From positions 1 through 64,000 of the forward strand of contig NZ_FOFR01000010.1 in NCBI RefSeq assembly GCF_900110955.1: a stretch of 64,000 nucleotides of DNA, given 5' to 3'. Position 1 is the first letter of the stretch. Each line of letters starts with the position of its first letter. The notes under the pieces are model-generated. The model was not told the origin of the DNA, searched no databases, and worked only from the letters and a program-made list of their open reading frames with translations. The position numbers were made by a program, and so were the translations under genes. This DNA comes from Lentzea xinjiangensis (GTDB taxonomy: Bacteria > Actinomycetota > Actinomycetes > Mycobacteriales > Pseudonocardiaceae). Below are positions 1 to 8,271 of this stretch, piece by piece.

Positions 1-118
1 ATGAGGTATCCCACTCTTCGTGAGTTAAGGCCCCCAGCTAGACCACTGGGTTGATAGGCCGGAGGTGGAAGACCGGTAACGGTTGGAGCTGACTGGTACT
101 AATAGGCCGAGGACTTGT
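1..118 (+). rRNA. rrl: 23S ribosomal RNA, 3' end (partial)
   Basis: The first ~118 bases match the conserved 3' end of 23S rRNA, including the segment ending in 'actaataggccgaggac' that closes the molecule. The gene starts outside the window. A 5S gene follows about 100 bases downstream on the same strand, as in a normal rRNA operon. The exact 3' boundary is approximate. Confidence 0.95.
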
Positions 119-221
119 TACGAAGACGCTACGCATCCACTGTGCGGTTCTGGAAGAACAACCAGAACCGATCGAGCCCTGCCGCTGTGGCGGTTCGGGG
201 TTTGGGTTGTGAATTCCATAG

Positions 222-341
222 TGTTTCGGTGGTTATAGCGTTGGGGAAACACCCGGTCCCATTCCGAACCCGGTAGTTAAGCCCTTCTGCGCCGATGGTA
301 CTGCACTGGTTACGGTGTGGGAGAGTAGGTCGCCGCCGAAC
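222..341 (+). rRNA. rrf: 5S ribosomal RNA
   Basis: About 120 bases with 5S landmarks: the internal stretch 'cccattccgaacccggtag', the segment 'ggtgtgggagagtaggtcg', and complementary ends (5' tgtttcggtgg against 3' ccgccgaaca). It lies downstream of the 23S end, separated by a spacer with no other recognisable gene. Ends may be off by a few bases. Confidence 0.95.
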
Positions 342-348
342 ATAATTT

Positions 349-392
349 GCCCTGCGGGTTGAGCGCCACAAGCGCTCCCCGCAGGGCTTTTT
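349..392 (+). terminator. Intrinsic terminator of the rRNA operon
   Basis: A perfect 10-bp stem (gccctgcggg at 349-358 with cccgcagggc at 378-387), with a second small hairpin in its loop (agcgc/gcgct), is followed directly by five T residues. It sits just after 5S and is a textbook factor-independent terminator for the operon. Confidence 0.9.
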
Positions 393-493
393 GCATGTGC
401 CCGATCACCCGGCAGCGGCCGTCCGGGTGACGCCTCCGAGGCGAGCGGGTGATGCAGCTCAGGCACGGGTCGTTCGTCCCTACCGTGATCGCC

Positions 494-658
494 ATGAACG
501 ATCAGTGGGCAGGGGAGGCACCTTTGCGGTGGCGAGCGCGCAGGAGGCGGGGCAGGCACGCCCGCGAGCCCGCGCCGTCCTCGCAGTCGCTCCTGCCCGC
601 AGTGCTCGGCGTCGTGCTGCTGGTGTGCCTGATCCTCCTCCTGCTGACGTACCTCTAG
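494..658 (+). CDS. Small single-pass membrane protein
   Basis: A 54-residue protein of unknown function. The N-terminal half is hydrophilic and rich in Arg and Pro. The C-terminal ~18 residues (ending VVLLVCLILLLLTYL) form one strong hydrophobic segment that runs almost to the stop codon, so a tail-anchored membrane protein is likely. The ATG at 494 was chosen because the upstream in-frame ATG at 449 would add a stretch lying close to the rRNA terminator. Its TAG stop (656-658) overlaps the TAG of the convergent gene at 655. The membrane segment is the main support; the gene could be spurious. Confidence 0.5.
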   Translation: MNDQWAGEAPLRWRARRRRGRHAREPAPSSQSLLPAVLGVVLLVCLILLLLTYL

Positions 659-1245
659 CGGGACTGCAGCGCGTCGAGCGCCACGGCCTGAGCGATCACG
701 AGCCGGCGGTCGACGCCAGGATCCTGGATCGTGACCAGGTAGTGGTCCCTGAGCCAGGTCTTCTTGTCGACGCTGAACACGGGAGCGCCGTTCTCCGTGA
801 CGAAGTCGAAGTGATACCGCATGGGGAACGGCGCGTCTCCCACGACCGGGATCCACTGCCACAGCCGGCGGAAGCCCGCGAGCCACTTGGTGCGCTCCGC
901 GCCGGTCGTCGCGCCCCAGCCCGGCTGCTCCAGGTGCCAGGTCGACCGCAGCAGCGACTAGGCGAAGTCCTTGCGGAACAACCCGATCCGCTGACCGCCG
1001 GCGTCGGTCACGTCGTAGCCGCCGCCCAGGTCGATCACCTTGCGGGCGTTGAACTCGAACAGCACCTCGTTCTTCGACGGATCGGTGTAGATCGTGACCC
1101 GCTCCTTGATCTTGAGCCGCTTCTGCTCGGCGAAGCCGACCAACCGGCCCGGCCGGCCGTTGTCGTCGACGAAGACCTCGTAGCGGTTGACCATGAACGT
1201 GACCTTCTGGTGCACGTGGAAGACGTGCACGTTCTGCAGACTCAC
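655..1245 (-). pseudogene. Tubby/LURP-one-like protein interrupted by an in-frame amber codon
   Basis: The gene resembles the LURP-one-related/scramblase-like (tubby C2 fold) family: a beta-rich small protein with pieces such as VHQKVTFMVNRYEVF and RKVIDLGGGYDVTDAGG, and a second half with SLLRSTWHLEQPGWG and PMRYHFDFVTENGAPVF. The reading frame is continuous from GTG 1245 to the TAG at 655-657, except for a TAG at 958-960 (codon 96 of 197). The sequence after the stop carries on the family pattern with no gap or shift, so one substitution explains the break. The GTG start overlaps the TGA of the upstream MazG-like gene (GTGA), so the two are translationally coupled. Either the product is now a 95-residue fragment, the codon is read through, or it is a sequencing error. 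Confidence 0.75.
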
Positions 1246-1601
1246 AGCTCGCCTTTCTCGACGGGGACGGGCTTCAGGTCCCCCGTGGGGAACCGGCGTT
1301 CGTTGCGCTCGATCTTGGCGAACGCGGCCTCGACGAGGTCGACGCCGAGCTTGTCCGCCAGCCTGGTCAGGTAGTGCATCACGTCCGCGAGCTCGTCCCG
1401 GACGTTCCAGGCCAGTTGCGGGTCTTCCATCGCGTTCTTCGCCTCGTCCGGCGTGAGCCACTGGAAGAGGTCGGTGAGCTCGCCGACCTCCGCGGACAAG
1501 GCCATCACCAGGTTCTTCGGCGTGTGGTAGGTGTCCCAGTCGCGGGCGGCGGCGAACTCCCGCAGCGCATCCCTCAGGTCCACGAGGTCACGATCACTCA
1601 T
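1242..1601 (-). CDS. MazG-like nucleotide pyrophosphohydrolase
   Basis: A 119-residue all-alpha NTP pyrophosphatase of the MazG/RS21-C6 (dCTPase) type, which hydrolyses (d)NTPs to monophosphate and pyrophosphate and is thought to clean the nucleotide pool. The helix motif SAEVGELTDLFQWLT (E-x-x-E) and the second acidic motif DELADVMHYLTRLA provide the Mg-binding carboxylates. The length is that of a single-domain dimeric enzyme, not of full MazG. The ATG at 1601 was chosen over an upstream in-frame start at 1655 because homologues begin near the 'DLVDLRDALREFA' helix. It is the first gene of a two-gene unit, with its stop overlapping the start of the tubby-like gene. Confidence 0.85.
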   Translation of the reverse strand: MSDRDLVDLRDALREFAAARDWDTYHTPKNLVMALSAEVGELTDLFQWLTPDEAKNAMEDPQLAWNVRDELADVMHYLTRLADKLGVDLVEAAFAKIERNERRFPTGDLKPVPVEKGEL

Positions 1602-1665
1602 GCTCCACTGACTACCACGTGGACGAACGAGCAAGGATGGCGGCTGTCCGGGCATGGATCGTCCG

Positions 1666-1702
1666 TGTCAATGTTGATTGGCTTGAGTCATGTCAACGTT
1701 GA
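1666..1702 (+). promoter_or_regulatory. Paired operator-like repeats before the NmrA-like gene
   Basis: Two near-identical 12-mers, tgtcaatgttga (1666-1677) and tgtcaacgttga (1691-1702), occur 25 bases apart. The second contains a perfect 10-bp palindrome (tcaacgttga) and overlaps the ATG at 1690. This looks like a paired binding site for a dimeric repressor, with the regulator not evident next door. Function is inferred from position and symmetry only. Confidence 0.5.
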
Positions 1703-2490
1703 GCGAAATCAAGTCATCCACCATCCTCGTGCTCGGTGCCACCGGCAAGACCGGTCGCCGCGTCACCGACCTCCTGGGGTCCGCGGCCCGCCCGGCGTCG
1801 CGGTCGTCGGCCACGAGGTTCGACTGGTCTGCCCCGGAGACCTGGGAGCCGGCCCTCGCCGGTGCCACCGCCGTGTACGTGGTGCCGCCGGACAACCCCG
1901 CGCTGCTCGCCGAGTTCGTGCTGCGGGCCGTGCGGTCCGGTGTCACGCGGCTCGTGCTGCTGTCCATGCGCGGCGCACCCGACGACGACCCGTCCGAGGC
2001 GGCGATCAAGGGCTCGGGTGTCGAATGGACGATCCTGCGGCCGACCTGGTTCATGCAGAACTTCGACGAGGACCTGTTCGCGGCTCCCGTGCGGCAGGGC
2101 GAACTCGCCGTGCCCGCCGGTCAGGGCGTCCACCCGTTCATCGACGTGGCCGACATCGCCGAGGTCGCCGTCGCCGCGCTGACCCGTCCGGGCCACGCCG
2201 GCCGGACCTACGACCTGAGCGGACCGGAATCGCTGTCGTTCGCCGAGATGCTGGCCCGGATCGTCGCGGTCACCGGCACCCCCGTCGCCTACCGCGACAT
2301 CAGCCCCGACGAGTTCTCCGCCTCGTTGCGCGGGCTCGGCTACCCGGACGAGATCGCCGACCTGGTCACTAAGTTGCTAGTGCGCATCCGCACCGGAGCC
2401 GAGGCGCACCTGTCCGACGGCGTGCAGCGGGTTCTCGGCCGGGAACCGAGGACGTTCGCGGACTACCTGGGCAGCAGCAAGTTCGCCTGA
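1690..2490 (+). CDS. NmrA-like NAD(P)-binding protein
   Basis: A 266-residue atypical short-chain dehydrogenase/NmrA family protein. The N-terminal dinucleotide-binding motif LVLGATGKTGRRV follows a short lead at residues 12-25. Later pieces typical of the family are RLVLLSMRGA, VEWTILRPTWFMQNF and HPFIDVADIAEVA. Members act as NAD(P)H-dependent quinone or sugar reductases, or as redox sensors without catalysis; the sequence does not decide which. The 3' end overlaps the convergent gene at 2463 by 28 bases. Paired operator-like repeats lie over the start, suggesting inducible control by a repressor. Confidence 0.88.
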   Translation: MSTLSEIKSSTILVLGATGKTGRRVTDLLGSAARPASRSSATRFDWSAPETWEPALAGATAVYVVPPDNPALLAEFVLRAVRSGVTRLVLLSMRGAPDDDPSEAAIKGSGVEWTILRPTWFMQNFDEDLFAAPVRQGELAVPAGQGVHPFIDVADIAEVAVAALTRPGHAGRTYDLSGPESLSFAEMLARIVAVTGTPVAYRDISPDEFSASLRGLGYPDEIADLVTKLLVRIRTGAEAHLSDGVQRVLGREPRTFADYLGSSKFA

Positions 2491-3389
2491 AGGCCGCGCG
2501 TGCCCTTGTTGGTGATGACCGCTTCGCAGAGCGCACGTCCCGTGTAGGCGCTCCACTCTTGCGCGATGTCGTAATAGCGCAATCCCATCGCGTAGTTGAG
2601 CTGGCCGACGCTTTCGCCTTCGAGCAGCACCTCGAGAGTGCGTTCGCCCGTGTGAGTCCCGTTGGTGATGCGGGACTCCCTCAGTTCGGCGATGACGTGG
2701 ACGGGCGTGCGGCCGTCCACCACGCGGTGCAGCACGTGCTGATGCGCTTCTTCGCTCGTGACGGTGACCTGCTGCTCGGCGGGCATTGTCGACGCCGTGC
2801 CGAGGGCCTCGTGGTCGAGCATCAGCAGTCGAGGGGCGCCGAGGTGCAGGTGTACGCCGTAATGGCCCTGCTCGGCGCCCATGATGCGGGCCGGGCACGA
2901 ACCGACCTCGCCGCGCTCGGCCAGTTCGAGCAGGAGCGGCCGGTAGTCGGCAACCTGGTCGCCGCGCAGGTAGCCGGCGGTGACCGCGGAGCCGTCGGCG
3001 CGCAGCAGGTCGACCCGCACGGCCCGGCGGTCGTGCCGGTCGTGCCGGTCGGTGGGCTCCGGCACCAGCACCGCCGTCGCGGGCACGCCCTCCTCGAGCA
3101 GGGGAACCGTCGAGTGCCTCGCGATCTCGGCGATGGCGTCCTGGTGCTGTGATTCGCCGACGACGGCGACCCGGCCCGCCGTGGACAGCCGGCGGAGACG
3201 AGAGCGGATGCGCACCGGAGTGAACTGTTCGGGCGTTCTGTGCTTCGCACCGGCGAACATCAACGCGAACAACGCGAGACCGATGACGAAGCCCAGCGGG
3301 CCGAAAGCAACGGTCAGAACCAGCGCGAGCACGGCGACGGAGATCAAGACTGCGGCGGGCGAAGGTTCGGTTCGTTGCTGCATCGTCAT
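2463..3389 (-). CDS. Membrane protein with a HIRAN-like domain
   Basis: A 308-residue protein. Residues ~12-47 form two closely spaced hydrophobic segments, so the rest is membrane-tethered. The middle (VAVVGESQHQDAIAEIA, then an Asp/His-rich stretch, AVRVDLLRADGSAVTAGYL, DYRPLL) resembles the HIRAN-like fold seen in many actinobacterial proteins that bind nucleic acid or act as sensors. The C-terminal half (HVIAELRESRITNGTHTG to the end) is not recognised. The start at 3389 is preceded by GAGGAC at normal spacing. The gene is convergent with and overlaps the NmrA-like gene. Its role is unknown. Confidence 0.75.
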   Translation of the reverse strand: MTMQQRTEPSPAAVLISVAVLALVLTVAFGPLGFVIGLALFALMFAGAKHRTPEQFTPVRIRSRLRRLSTAGRVAVVGESQHQDAIAEIARHSTVPLLEEGVPATAVLVPEPTDRHDRHDRRAVRVDLLRADGSAVTAGYLRGDQVADYRPLLLELAERGEVGSCPARIMGAEQGHYGVHLHLGAPRLLMLDHEALGTASTMPAEQQVTVTSEEAHQHVLHRVVDGRTPVHVIAELRESRITNGTHTGERTLEVLLEGESVGQLNYAMGLRYYDIAQEWSAYTGRALCEAVITNKGTRGLQANLLLPR

Positions 3390-3687
3390 GGGGTGTCCTC
3401 ACGACTCGGCGTCCCGTCACTCTCAGTGTCGGACATGCCGGACGATGCGTTTCAGAAATCGCCCGTTCGGGCTACAAAATGGACTGCAAATTGCGATCGG
3501 TAATCGGACGGTGACGCGAATCAGGGTCGTCGGGCCAACGGCGGCCGCGGTTTCTCTTCGGCGAGCTTCCGCGTGGTGCCGGAGAAGCCCATGCCCGTGC
3601 GGTGCCGCAGGAAATGCCGCCGAAGGCCATCCACAGGGCCGCGGACAGCAGGACGCGGGGACAGCAGCGTCAGTGCTCCAGGCCGGA
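3390..3687. other. Intergenic region with no convincing gene
   Basis: About 300 bases between the HIRAN-like membrane gene and the XRE-type regulator. The part next to 3389 (to about 3520) is relatively AT-rich for this genome and probably holds the promoter of the minus-strand gene. Reading frames in the remainder are short and lack a recognisable start. No hairpin with a T-run, tRNA or repeat was seen. Confidence 0.5.
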
Positions 3688-4599
3688 TCAGTGGACCAGG
3701 GTGAGGCGCGCGCGTCCTCGGGGGCCCGGTTCGCCGCCGCCCGGCAGGGCGGTCAGCACGAGGCCGAACACCAGCCCGTTGAGCTCCTCCAGGCCCAGGT
3801 TGAGCTCCTTGGCCACGTGCAGCGGTGTCGTGCCGTTCTCGCGGAGGACCTTGAACACCTTGGTGAGCAGCCGGGAGGTCTCCCGGCGGGTCATCCCGCC
3901 CGGCGCGGGGCTGTCCAGGTTCGCCTTCAGCGCGAACTGCTCCCTGGCCACGTGCCAATGCCGGTGATCAGTACCGTGCAGCTGCTTCTGCGGCATGAGG
4001 AACTCGGCGGCGAACCCGTGCGGTTCGTCGTGTCCGACCAGGACGGCAAGTTGAACGGCCGCGTCGAACCTCGCCTGCTCCGGCGTGGCCGTCGGGTTCA
4101 GGAAGACGTACGGGGTCCCGTTGTGCCAGCACGAGAACGCCGCTTGCTCGGCGCAGTCCACCGGCAGCGAGAACACCCGCACGCCGTGCGACTCCAGCAA
4201 CTGCACCATGTTCGGCGCCGGTCCCAGGTCGAGCCGCCAGCCCTGGCGCGTCTTACCCGGTGACGTCCTGGGTGGCGGCAGGTCGGGCTGCGGCAGCACG
4301 AACAGGCGTTCCAGCCAGCCGTTGAACTCGATCGCCAGCTGAGCCGCCGCGGTGGCCTGCACCTTCTCCGGCGCGTGCCGCGGCACGAGCTGGGGCCTCG
4401 GCGGTTCCGGCGCGGTCAGGAAGGCAGCCGGGAACCCGAGCGCCCCGGCCAGCGACTCGACGGTGGCGGGCTGGGGACTGCGCAGCCCGCGCTCGTACTC
4501 ACCGATGGCCCGCGCCTGCACCCCCGCCTTGCGCGCCAGCTCGGCTGCGCTGAGTCCGCGCCGGGTGCGGGCGAGCGTGAGTCGCGAGGGCGTGAGCAT
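3688..4599 (-). CDS. XRE-family regulator with degenerate ImmA/IrrE-type domain
   Basis: A 303-residue protein. Residues 5-60 are an XRE helix-turn-helix (TRRGLSAAELARKAGV, followed by AIGEYERGLRSPQPATVESLAGALG). Residues ~125-230 resemble the ImmA/IrrE zinc peptidase domain (ESHGVRVFSLP, GTPYVFLNP, RFDAA...GH, FAAEFLMP). Family members of this architecture cleave or sense regulator proteins during stress. Here the active-site helix reads FDAAVQLAVLVGH (178-190) and has no HExxH, so zinc-peptidase activity is probably lost and the domain may only bind a ligand or partner. It stands alone, with no obvious toxin beside it. Confidence 0.8.
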   Translation of the reverse strand: MLTPSRLTLARTRRGLSAAELARKAGVQARAIGEYERGLRSPQPATVESLAGALGFPAAFLTAPEPPRPQLVPRHAPEKVQATAAAQLAIEFNGWLERLFVLPQPDLPPPRTSPGKTRQGWRLDLGPAPNMVQLLESHGVRVFSLPVDCAEQAAFSCWHNGTPYVFLNPTATPEQARFDAAVQLAVLVGHDEPHGFAAEFLMPQKQLHGTDHRHWHVAREQFALKANLDSPAPGGMTRRETSRLLTKVFKVLRENGTTPLHVAKELNLGLEELNGLVFGLVLTALPGGGEPGPRGRARLTLVH

Positions 4600-4681
4600 G
4601 ATCCGGTCATTCTCACCGCTGCCGCGCCGCGATGCCAGGCGGGGTGGGACTGCTCGCCTCCGCGCTTTCCGCCCCTCGTCG

Positions 4682-5314
4682 TCAGCGACGCAGGGCGACC
4701 GGGAAGTCCACCTCCTCCGGACCGTCCGCAGTGGGGCCTTTGAGCTGCGGGAACTCCATCGACGGCAGTGGGATCCGGTGCGCCCACCGCTCGATCACCT
4801 GGTTTTGCGGGGTGGGCTCCGGCTGCGACACCTCCCGCAGCACCACGAGCCGGTCCTTGAGCTGCATCGGGTACGTGACGAGGAACCACAGCTTCAGCCC
4901 CTCGCTGCGCATGTTCTCGAACAGCGCGAACTGGTCGTGGTCGTTGTCGCGCATCATCGCCGCGATGGCGGGCCCCTTCGCGTAGTCGCTGCGCAACGGC
5001 GCTTCCGGCGAGCCCGTGGCCCTGTTGCCCTGGAGGGTGCCCAGCAGGATCGGCCGTGACGGGTGCCGGCTCAGGCCGGCGTTCCAGTGGTCGAGCCGCT
5101 GCCAGCCCTCGTCGGCGAGGAGCTGGCGGAGGGTGCCGACCCGGTGGATCCAGTCGAGCAGCCCCGCCGCGTTGGTGGGCCCGAACGGTGGCGAGGCGGC
5201 GCGGGCGTCGATGCCGGCGGCGACCGCGCGGTCCAGGACGGAAAGGCGCAGGCCCAGCTCGGCGAGCCGCTCGCCGGTGGTGGGGGTGAGCTTGCGGAAT
5301 GCGGCGTTGGTCAT
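4682..5314 (-). CDS. Conserved hypothetical protein
   Basis: A 210-residue soluble protein that I do not recognise. It is compositionally normal, with well-formed sequence throughout (TNAAFRKLTPTTGERLAEL at the N-terminus, NDHDQFALFENMRSEGLKLWF in the middle). No signal peptide or membrane segment is visible. The ATG at 5314 was chosen because an upstream in-frame start at 5386 would translate the triple direct repeat found there. That repeat lies immediately upstream and may control the gene. Confidence 0.65.
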   Translation of the reverse strand: MTNAAFRKLTPTTGERLAELGLRLSVLDRAVAAGIDARAASPPFGPTNAAGLLDWIHRVGTLRQLLADEGWQRLDHWNAGLSRHPSRPILLGTLQGNRATGSPEAPLRSDYAKGPAIAAMMRDNDHDQFALFENMRSEGLKLWFLVTYPMQLKDRLVVLREVSQPEPTPQNQVIERWAHRIPLPSMEFPQLKGPTADGPEEVDFPVALRR

Positions 5315-5343
5315 GGGACCGACGGTAGCGACGGGGTCTGACA

Positions 5344-5386
5344 ATTCCGGGACACCGCATTCCGGGACACGGCAACTCCGGGACAC
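5344..5386 (-). repeat. Triple 12-bp direct repeat upstream of the gene at 4682-5314
   Basis: Three copies of attccgggacac (5344-5355, 5359-5370, and 5375-5386 with one change) repeat every 15-16 bases, starting about 30 bases upstream of the minus-strand start at 5314. The spacing and position suggest an iterated regulator-binding site, or a small tandem expansion in the promoter. No protein is implied by the motif itself. Confidence 0.6.
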
Positions 5387-5640
5387 TGCGGGCGTGTACC
5401 GCTACGTCGGCCCGGGCCCAGCGCCTCTGGAGCGACCTTCAAGGTGATGCGTGGGGCCCCGCCGTGCCGGAGCCGGCGGTTCGCCGGGCGCTGCACCCGG
5501 CGTGGGGTGAGGTTCCCGGACGAAGATCGCCTTGTTCGTCGACGGGAGCTCCTGGCACTCATGCCCGAGCGAGGCCGGCTGCCGAAGGCCTACGAAGGCG
5601 AACCGGGAACGGGGGCGGGTGAAGCCGCCCGCTGGCCTGC
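5387..5640. other. Intergenic region with possible gene remnant
   Basis: About 250 bases between the unknown gene and the end of the ATPase cassette. Short reading frames exist on both strands but none has a good ribosome binding site. A plus-strand peptide beginning YRYVGPGP at ~5400 looks like a protein N-terminus cut off after 18 codons. I cannot assign a gene here. Confidence 0.35.
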
Positions 5641-8271
5641 TCACGCCGCCACCGGCGTGAGCAGGTGTAGCACGTCCCGCTCACCCAGCCGCTCCCGTGC
5701 CCACTCCACCACGGCGGTCTCCTGGGCGAACAGGACGATCTGCCGATCTCCCGACAACCGCAGCAGCAGGTCCAGCACCGCCCGAGTCCGCGCATCGTCG
5801 GCCTGCACGGTGACGTCGTCCAACAACAACGGACAGGATTCGGTGGCGAGGTGCTGAGCAAGCGCAACACGCAGCAGCAGGTAAACCTGCTCGGCGGTCC
5901 CCAGCGACAACCGCGAAGCCTGGTGCCACGTATCGGAGGAGGCGCACACCCGCACGGTCAAAGACACCGGGTCCACGGCAGCGTCCACATAGCGGCCATC
6001 GGTCACGAGAGGCAGCCACGTCCGGAGGGTGTCTTCCAGCGCCGGAGCGATGGTGCTGTGCACCTTCTCACGGGCGGCGGTCAGGTACCTCGACGCCAGG
6101 TCGACGGCCTCGGCCTCGGCGGTCACCTCGGCCAGGGCCGCGGCGGCGGCCTGCACGGCCTCCTCCGCGTCCGGGACGCTGGGCAGGCAGCGCGACAGTT
6201 CGGCGACGGTGGCGGCCAGTGCGTCGCGGGACGCGGCCAGTGCCGGGTCCACCGGGCCGCAGGCGGTGTGGCGGGAGGCGGCCTCCAGCAGCGTCGCGTG
6301 GTGGGTCTGCGCCGCGGAGAGCGTGGCCTCCAGGTCGTCCAACGTGCCTGCGGCCTGCAGGGTCTGCAGTTCGGCCCACGCGTTGCGCTCGTCCTCCGCC
6401 TCGCGCAGCAGGCGGTCCCAGCCGCGTTGCCACTCGGCGATCGCGCGCAGCAGGTCTTCCGGGCGTTCGCCGGTGCCGCCGATCGCGGTCACCGCCTCGC
6501 GCAGGAGGTCGACGGCCCGCGCCCGAGCGGCGGCGGCCTCGGCGACGGTGGCCTCGGCCAGCAGGCGGTCGGAGAGGGCTTGGGCCAGCAGGGGGCGTCG
6601 GGCGGCCAGCAGCGCCTGGCGGGCGCGAACCTTGCAGTCCGTCTCGTAGTCCACGAGCAGGTCCGGCAGCGGCATGCCGGGGTCGGTCCTGCCGCGGGCC
6701 GCCAGTTCCACCCGGACGGCCTTCTCGGTGCGCGCCACCTCGCAGAGCAGGTCCGCGTGGCCGGCTTCCCAGGCGGCGCGGTTGGCCAGGCGCCACAACG
6801 TCTCGCGGTCGGGCGGAACGGACAGCGAGGCGCACTCCGCGGCGGCGGCGTCGTGGACGCGGACGGCCTCCAGCGCCACGGCGCGCTGGCCCTCGGCCTC
6901 GGCCAGCCGGCGGTCCGCCGCGAACAGCCGGGCCCTGGCTCTCGTGGCGTCCGCGGCGCGGTCGGCGGCGAAGGTGACGGCGGCCTCGCGGGCGGGGGCG
7001 TTGTCGCGGCCGAGAGCGCCGACGAAGCCCGCCACGACCGCCGCCAGCAGGACGCCGACGGCGGGCAGCAGCTGGCCGGCCAGGAAGAGGAGCAGGCCCA
7101 CCAGCGTCGTGAGGCAGCTCAGGGCCAGCAGTGCCGAGCGCAGCCACGGGTTCGGCGGCGCGATCTCCTGCACGTGCGCCGCCGCCACGTCGGCTTCCAC
7201 CCGCGCTCGGGCCGCGGTGGCGGCGGCTTCGTCCTGCTGCCGGCGGGCGGTGTCCACCTCGATCGAGGCGGTGGTCAGGCGGGCGCCCGCGGCCGGGTCC
7301 AGGCGGGTGGCCAGGCCGCGCAGCACCGACGGTTCGGCGGACGTCGCGGGCGCTGGGCGGCGTTCGTCGTGCGCCGCGGCGATGGCGGACGCGGTCTCGT
7401 ACGCCGTTGCCACCACTCTCAGCTCGTCGTCCACCGCGGTCTCGCCGACGGGGAAGTCCGGCAGGGCTTCCAGTTCGCCGCGCAGCGCCGACGCCGACGG
7501 GCCGGTCAGCACGCGCGGGGTCGGTGCGGCGCGCCACGCGGCCAGCGCGCGGTTGACCAGGTGGGTGAGCTCCTCCTGCGCGGCGAGGCCGGACGGGGCG
7601 GAGTCGCCGAAGCGCTCCTTCAGCTCCGTCAGCCGTGCCACGCGAGCGGACAGCGCTTCGAGCGACGCTGCGTGCTCCTGCACGGCGAGACGGGCCTCGG
7701 CCGCGGCGGCCAGCCGGGCGCGTGCGCCCAGGTCCAGGTAGCGGGCGTGTTCGCGGCGGGCCACGGCGAGGTCGGTCTCGGCCTCGCGCAAGCGGTTGCG
7801 GGCGTCGCGGACCGCGTCGGCCGGTGGGGTGAGGCGCTGCAACGCCTGCTCCACCGTGCCGTCGGTGCCCGCGGTGGCGGCGGCCCGGCGCAGGTGGTCC
7901 TGCAGGCCGCCGGCCACGTCCAGGACCGCCAGCAGCTGTGCCTGGTCCACGCAGGCGGTGGCGGCGAACGAGGCGCGGTCCAGCCCGATCCGGCGCGAGA
8001 GGTCCGGCGCCGAGTCGTCGGTCAGGTCGCGGTCCACGGACACGACCTCGCCGGAGGCGAGCGACACCACCGCCTTCACCCGCCAGGACTCGCCGTGCCA
8101 CGGGCGGTGCCGCGACGACGGTTCACCGCACAACGCGGCGTGGATGGCGGCGTGCCACGACGACTTCGCGGACTCGTTCAGGCCCGCCACCACCGTCAGT
8201 CCCGGGGCGAGGGGCAACGTCCGGTCGTGCAGCGGCCCGAACGCGTGCGCGGTAACGGATTCGATCCTCAT
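5641..8271 (-). CDS. YhaN-like SMC/Rad50-type ATPase with central membrane segment
   Basis: An 876-residue ATPase of the SbcC/Rad50/YhaN type. It has an N-terminal ATP-binding half (residues 1-60) and a long Ala/Arg/Glu-rich helical middle consistent with coiled coil. The C-terminal half carries the ABC signature LSLGTAEQ (~790) and Walker B CPLLLDDVT (~812). In the middle of the coiled coil (residues ~378-420) are two strong hydrophobic stretches (ALLALSCLTTLVGLLLFLAG and what follows), a feature known from YhaN, so the protein is probably membrane-anchored. Walker A reads GLNESAKSS (30-38): the Gly before the Lys is Ala, an unusual change. It overlaps the phosphoesterase stop by ATGA and is the last gene of the cassette. 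Confidence 0.88.
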   Translation of the reverse strand: MRIESVTAHAFGPLHDRTLPLAPGLTVVAGLNESAKSSWHAAIHAALCGEPSSRHRPWHGESWRVKAVVSLASGEVVSVDRDLTDDSAPDLSRRIGLDRASFAATACVDQAQLLAVLDVAGGLQDHLRRAAATAGTDGTVEQALQRLTPPADAVRDARNRLREAETDLAVARREHARYLDLGARARLAAAAEARLAVQEHAASLEALSARVARLTELKERFGDSAPSGLAAQEELTHLVNRALAAWRAAPTPRVLTGPSASALRGELEALPDFPVGETAVDDELRVVATAYETASAIAAAHDERRPAPATSAEPSVLRGLATRLDPAAGARLTTASIEVDTARRQQDEAAATAARARVEADVAAAHVQEIAPPNPWLRSALLALSCLTTLVGLLLFLAGQLLPAVGVLLAAVVAGFVGALGRDNAPAREAAVTFAADRAADATRARARLFAADRRLAEAEGQRAVALEAVRVHDAAAAECASLSVPPDRETLWRLANRAAWEAGHADLLCEVARTEKAVRVELAARGRTDPGMPLPDLLVDYETDCKVRARQALLAARRPLLAQALSDRLLAEATVAEAAAARARAVDLLREAVTAIGGTGERPEDLLRAIAEWQRGWDRLLREAEDERNAWAELQTLQAAGTLDDLEATLSAAQTHHATLLEAASRHTACGPVDPALAASRDALAATVAELSRCLPSVPDAEEAVQAAAAALAEVTAEAEAVDLASRYLTAAREKVHSTIAPALEDTLRTWLPLVTDGRYVDAAVDPVSLTVRVCASSDTWHQASRLSLGTAEQVYLLLRVALAQHLATESCPLLLDDVTVQADDARTRAVLDLLLRLSGDRQIVLFAQETAVVEWARERLGERDVLHLLTPVAA

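Noticed and set aside
3521..3690. Possible small secreted peptide on the minus strand upstream of the XRE gene region
   Set aside because: No good start and an indistinct hydrophobic stretch; insufficient evidence.
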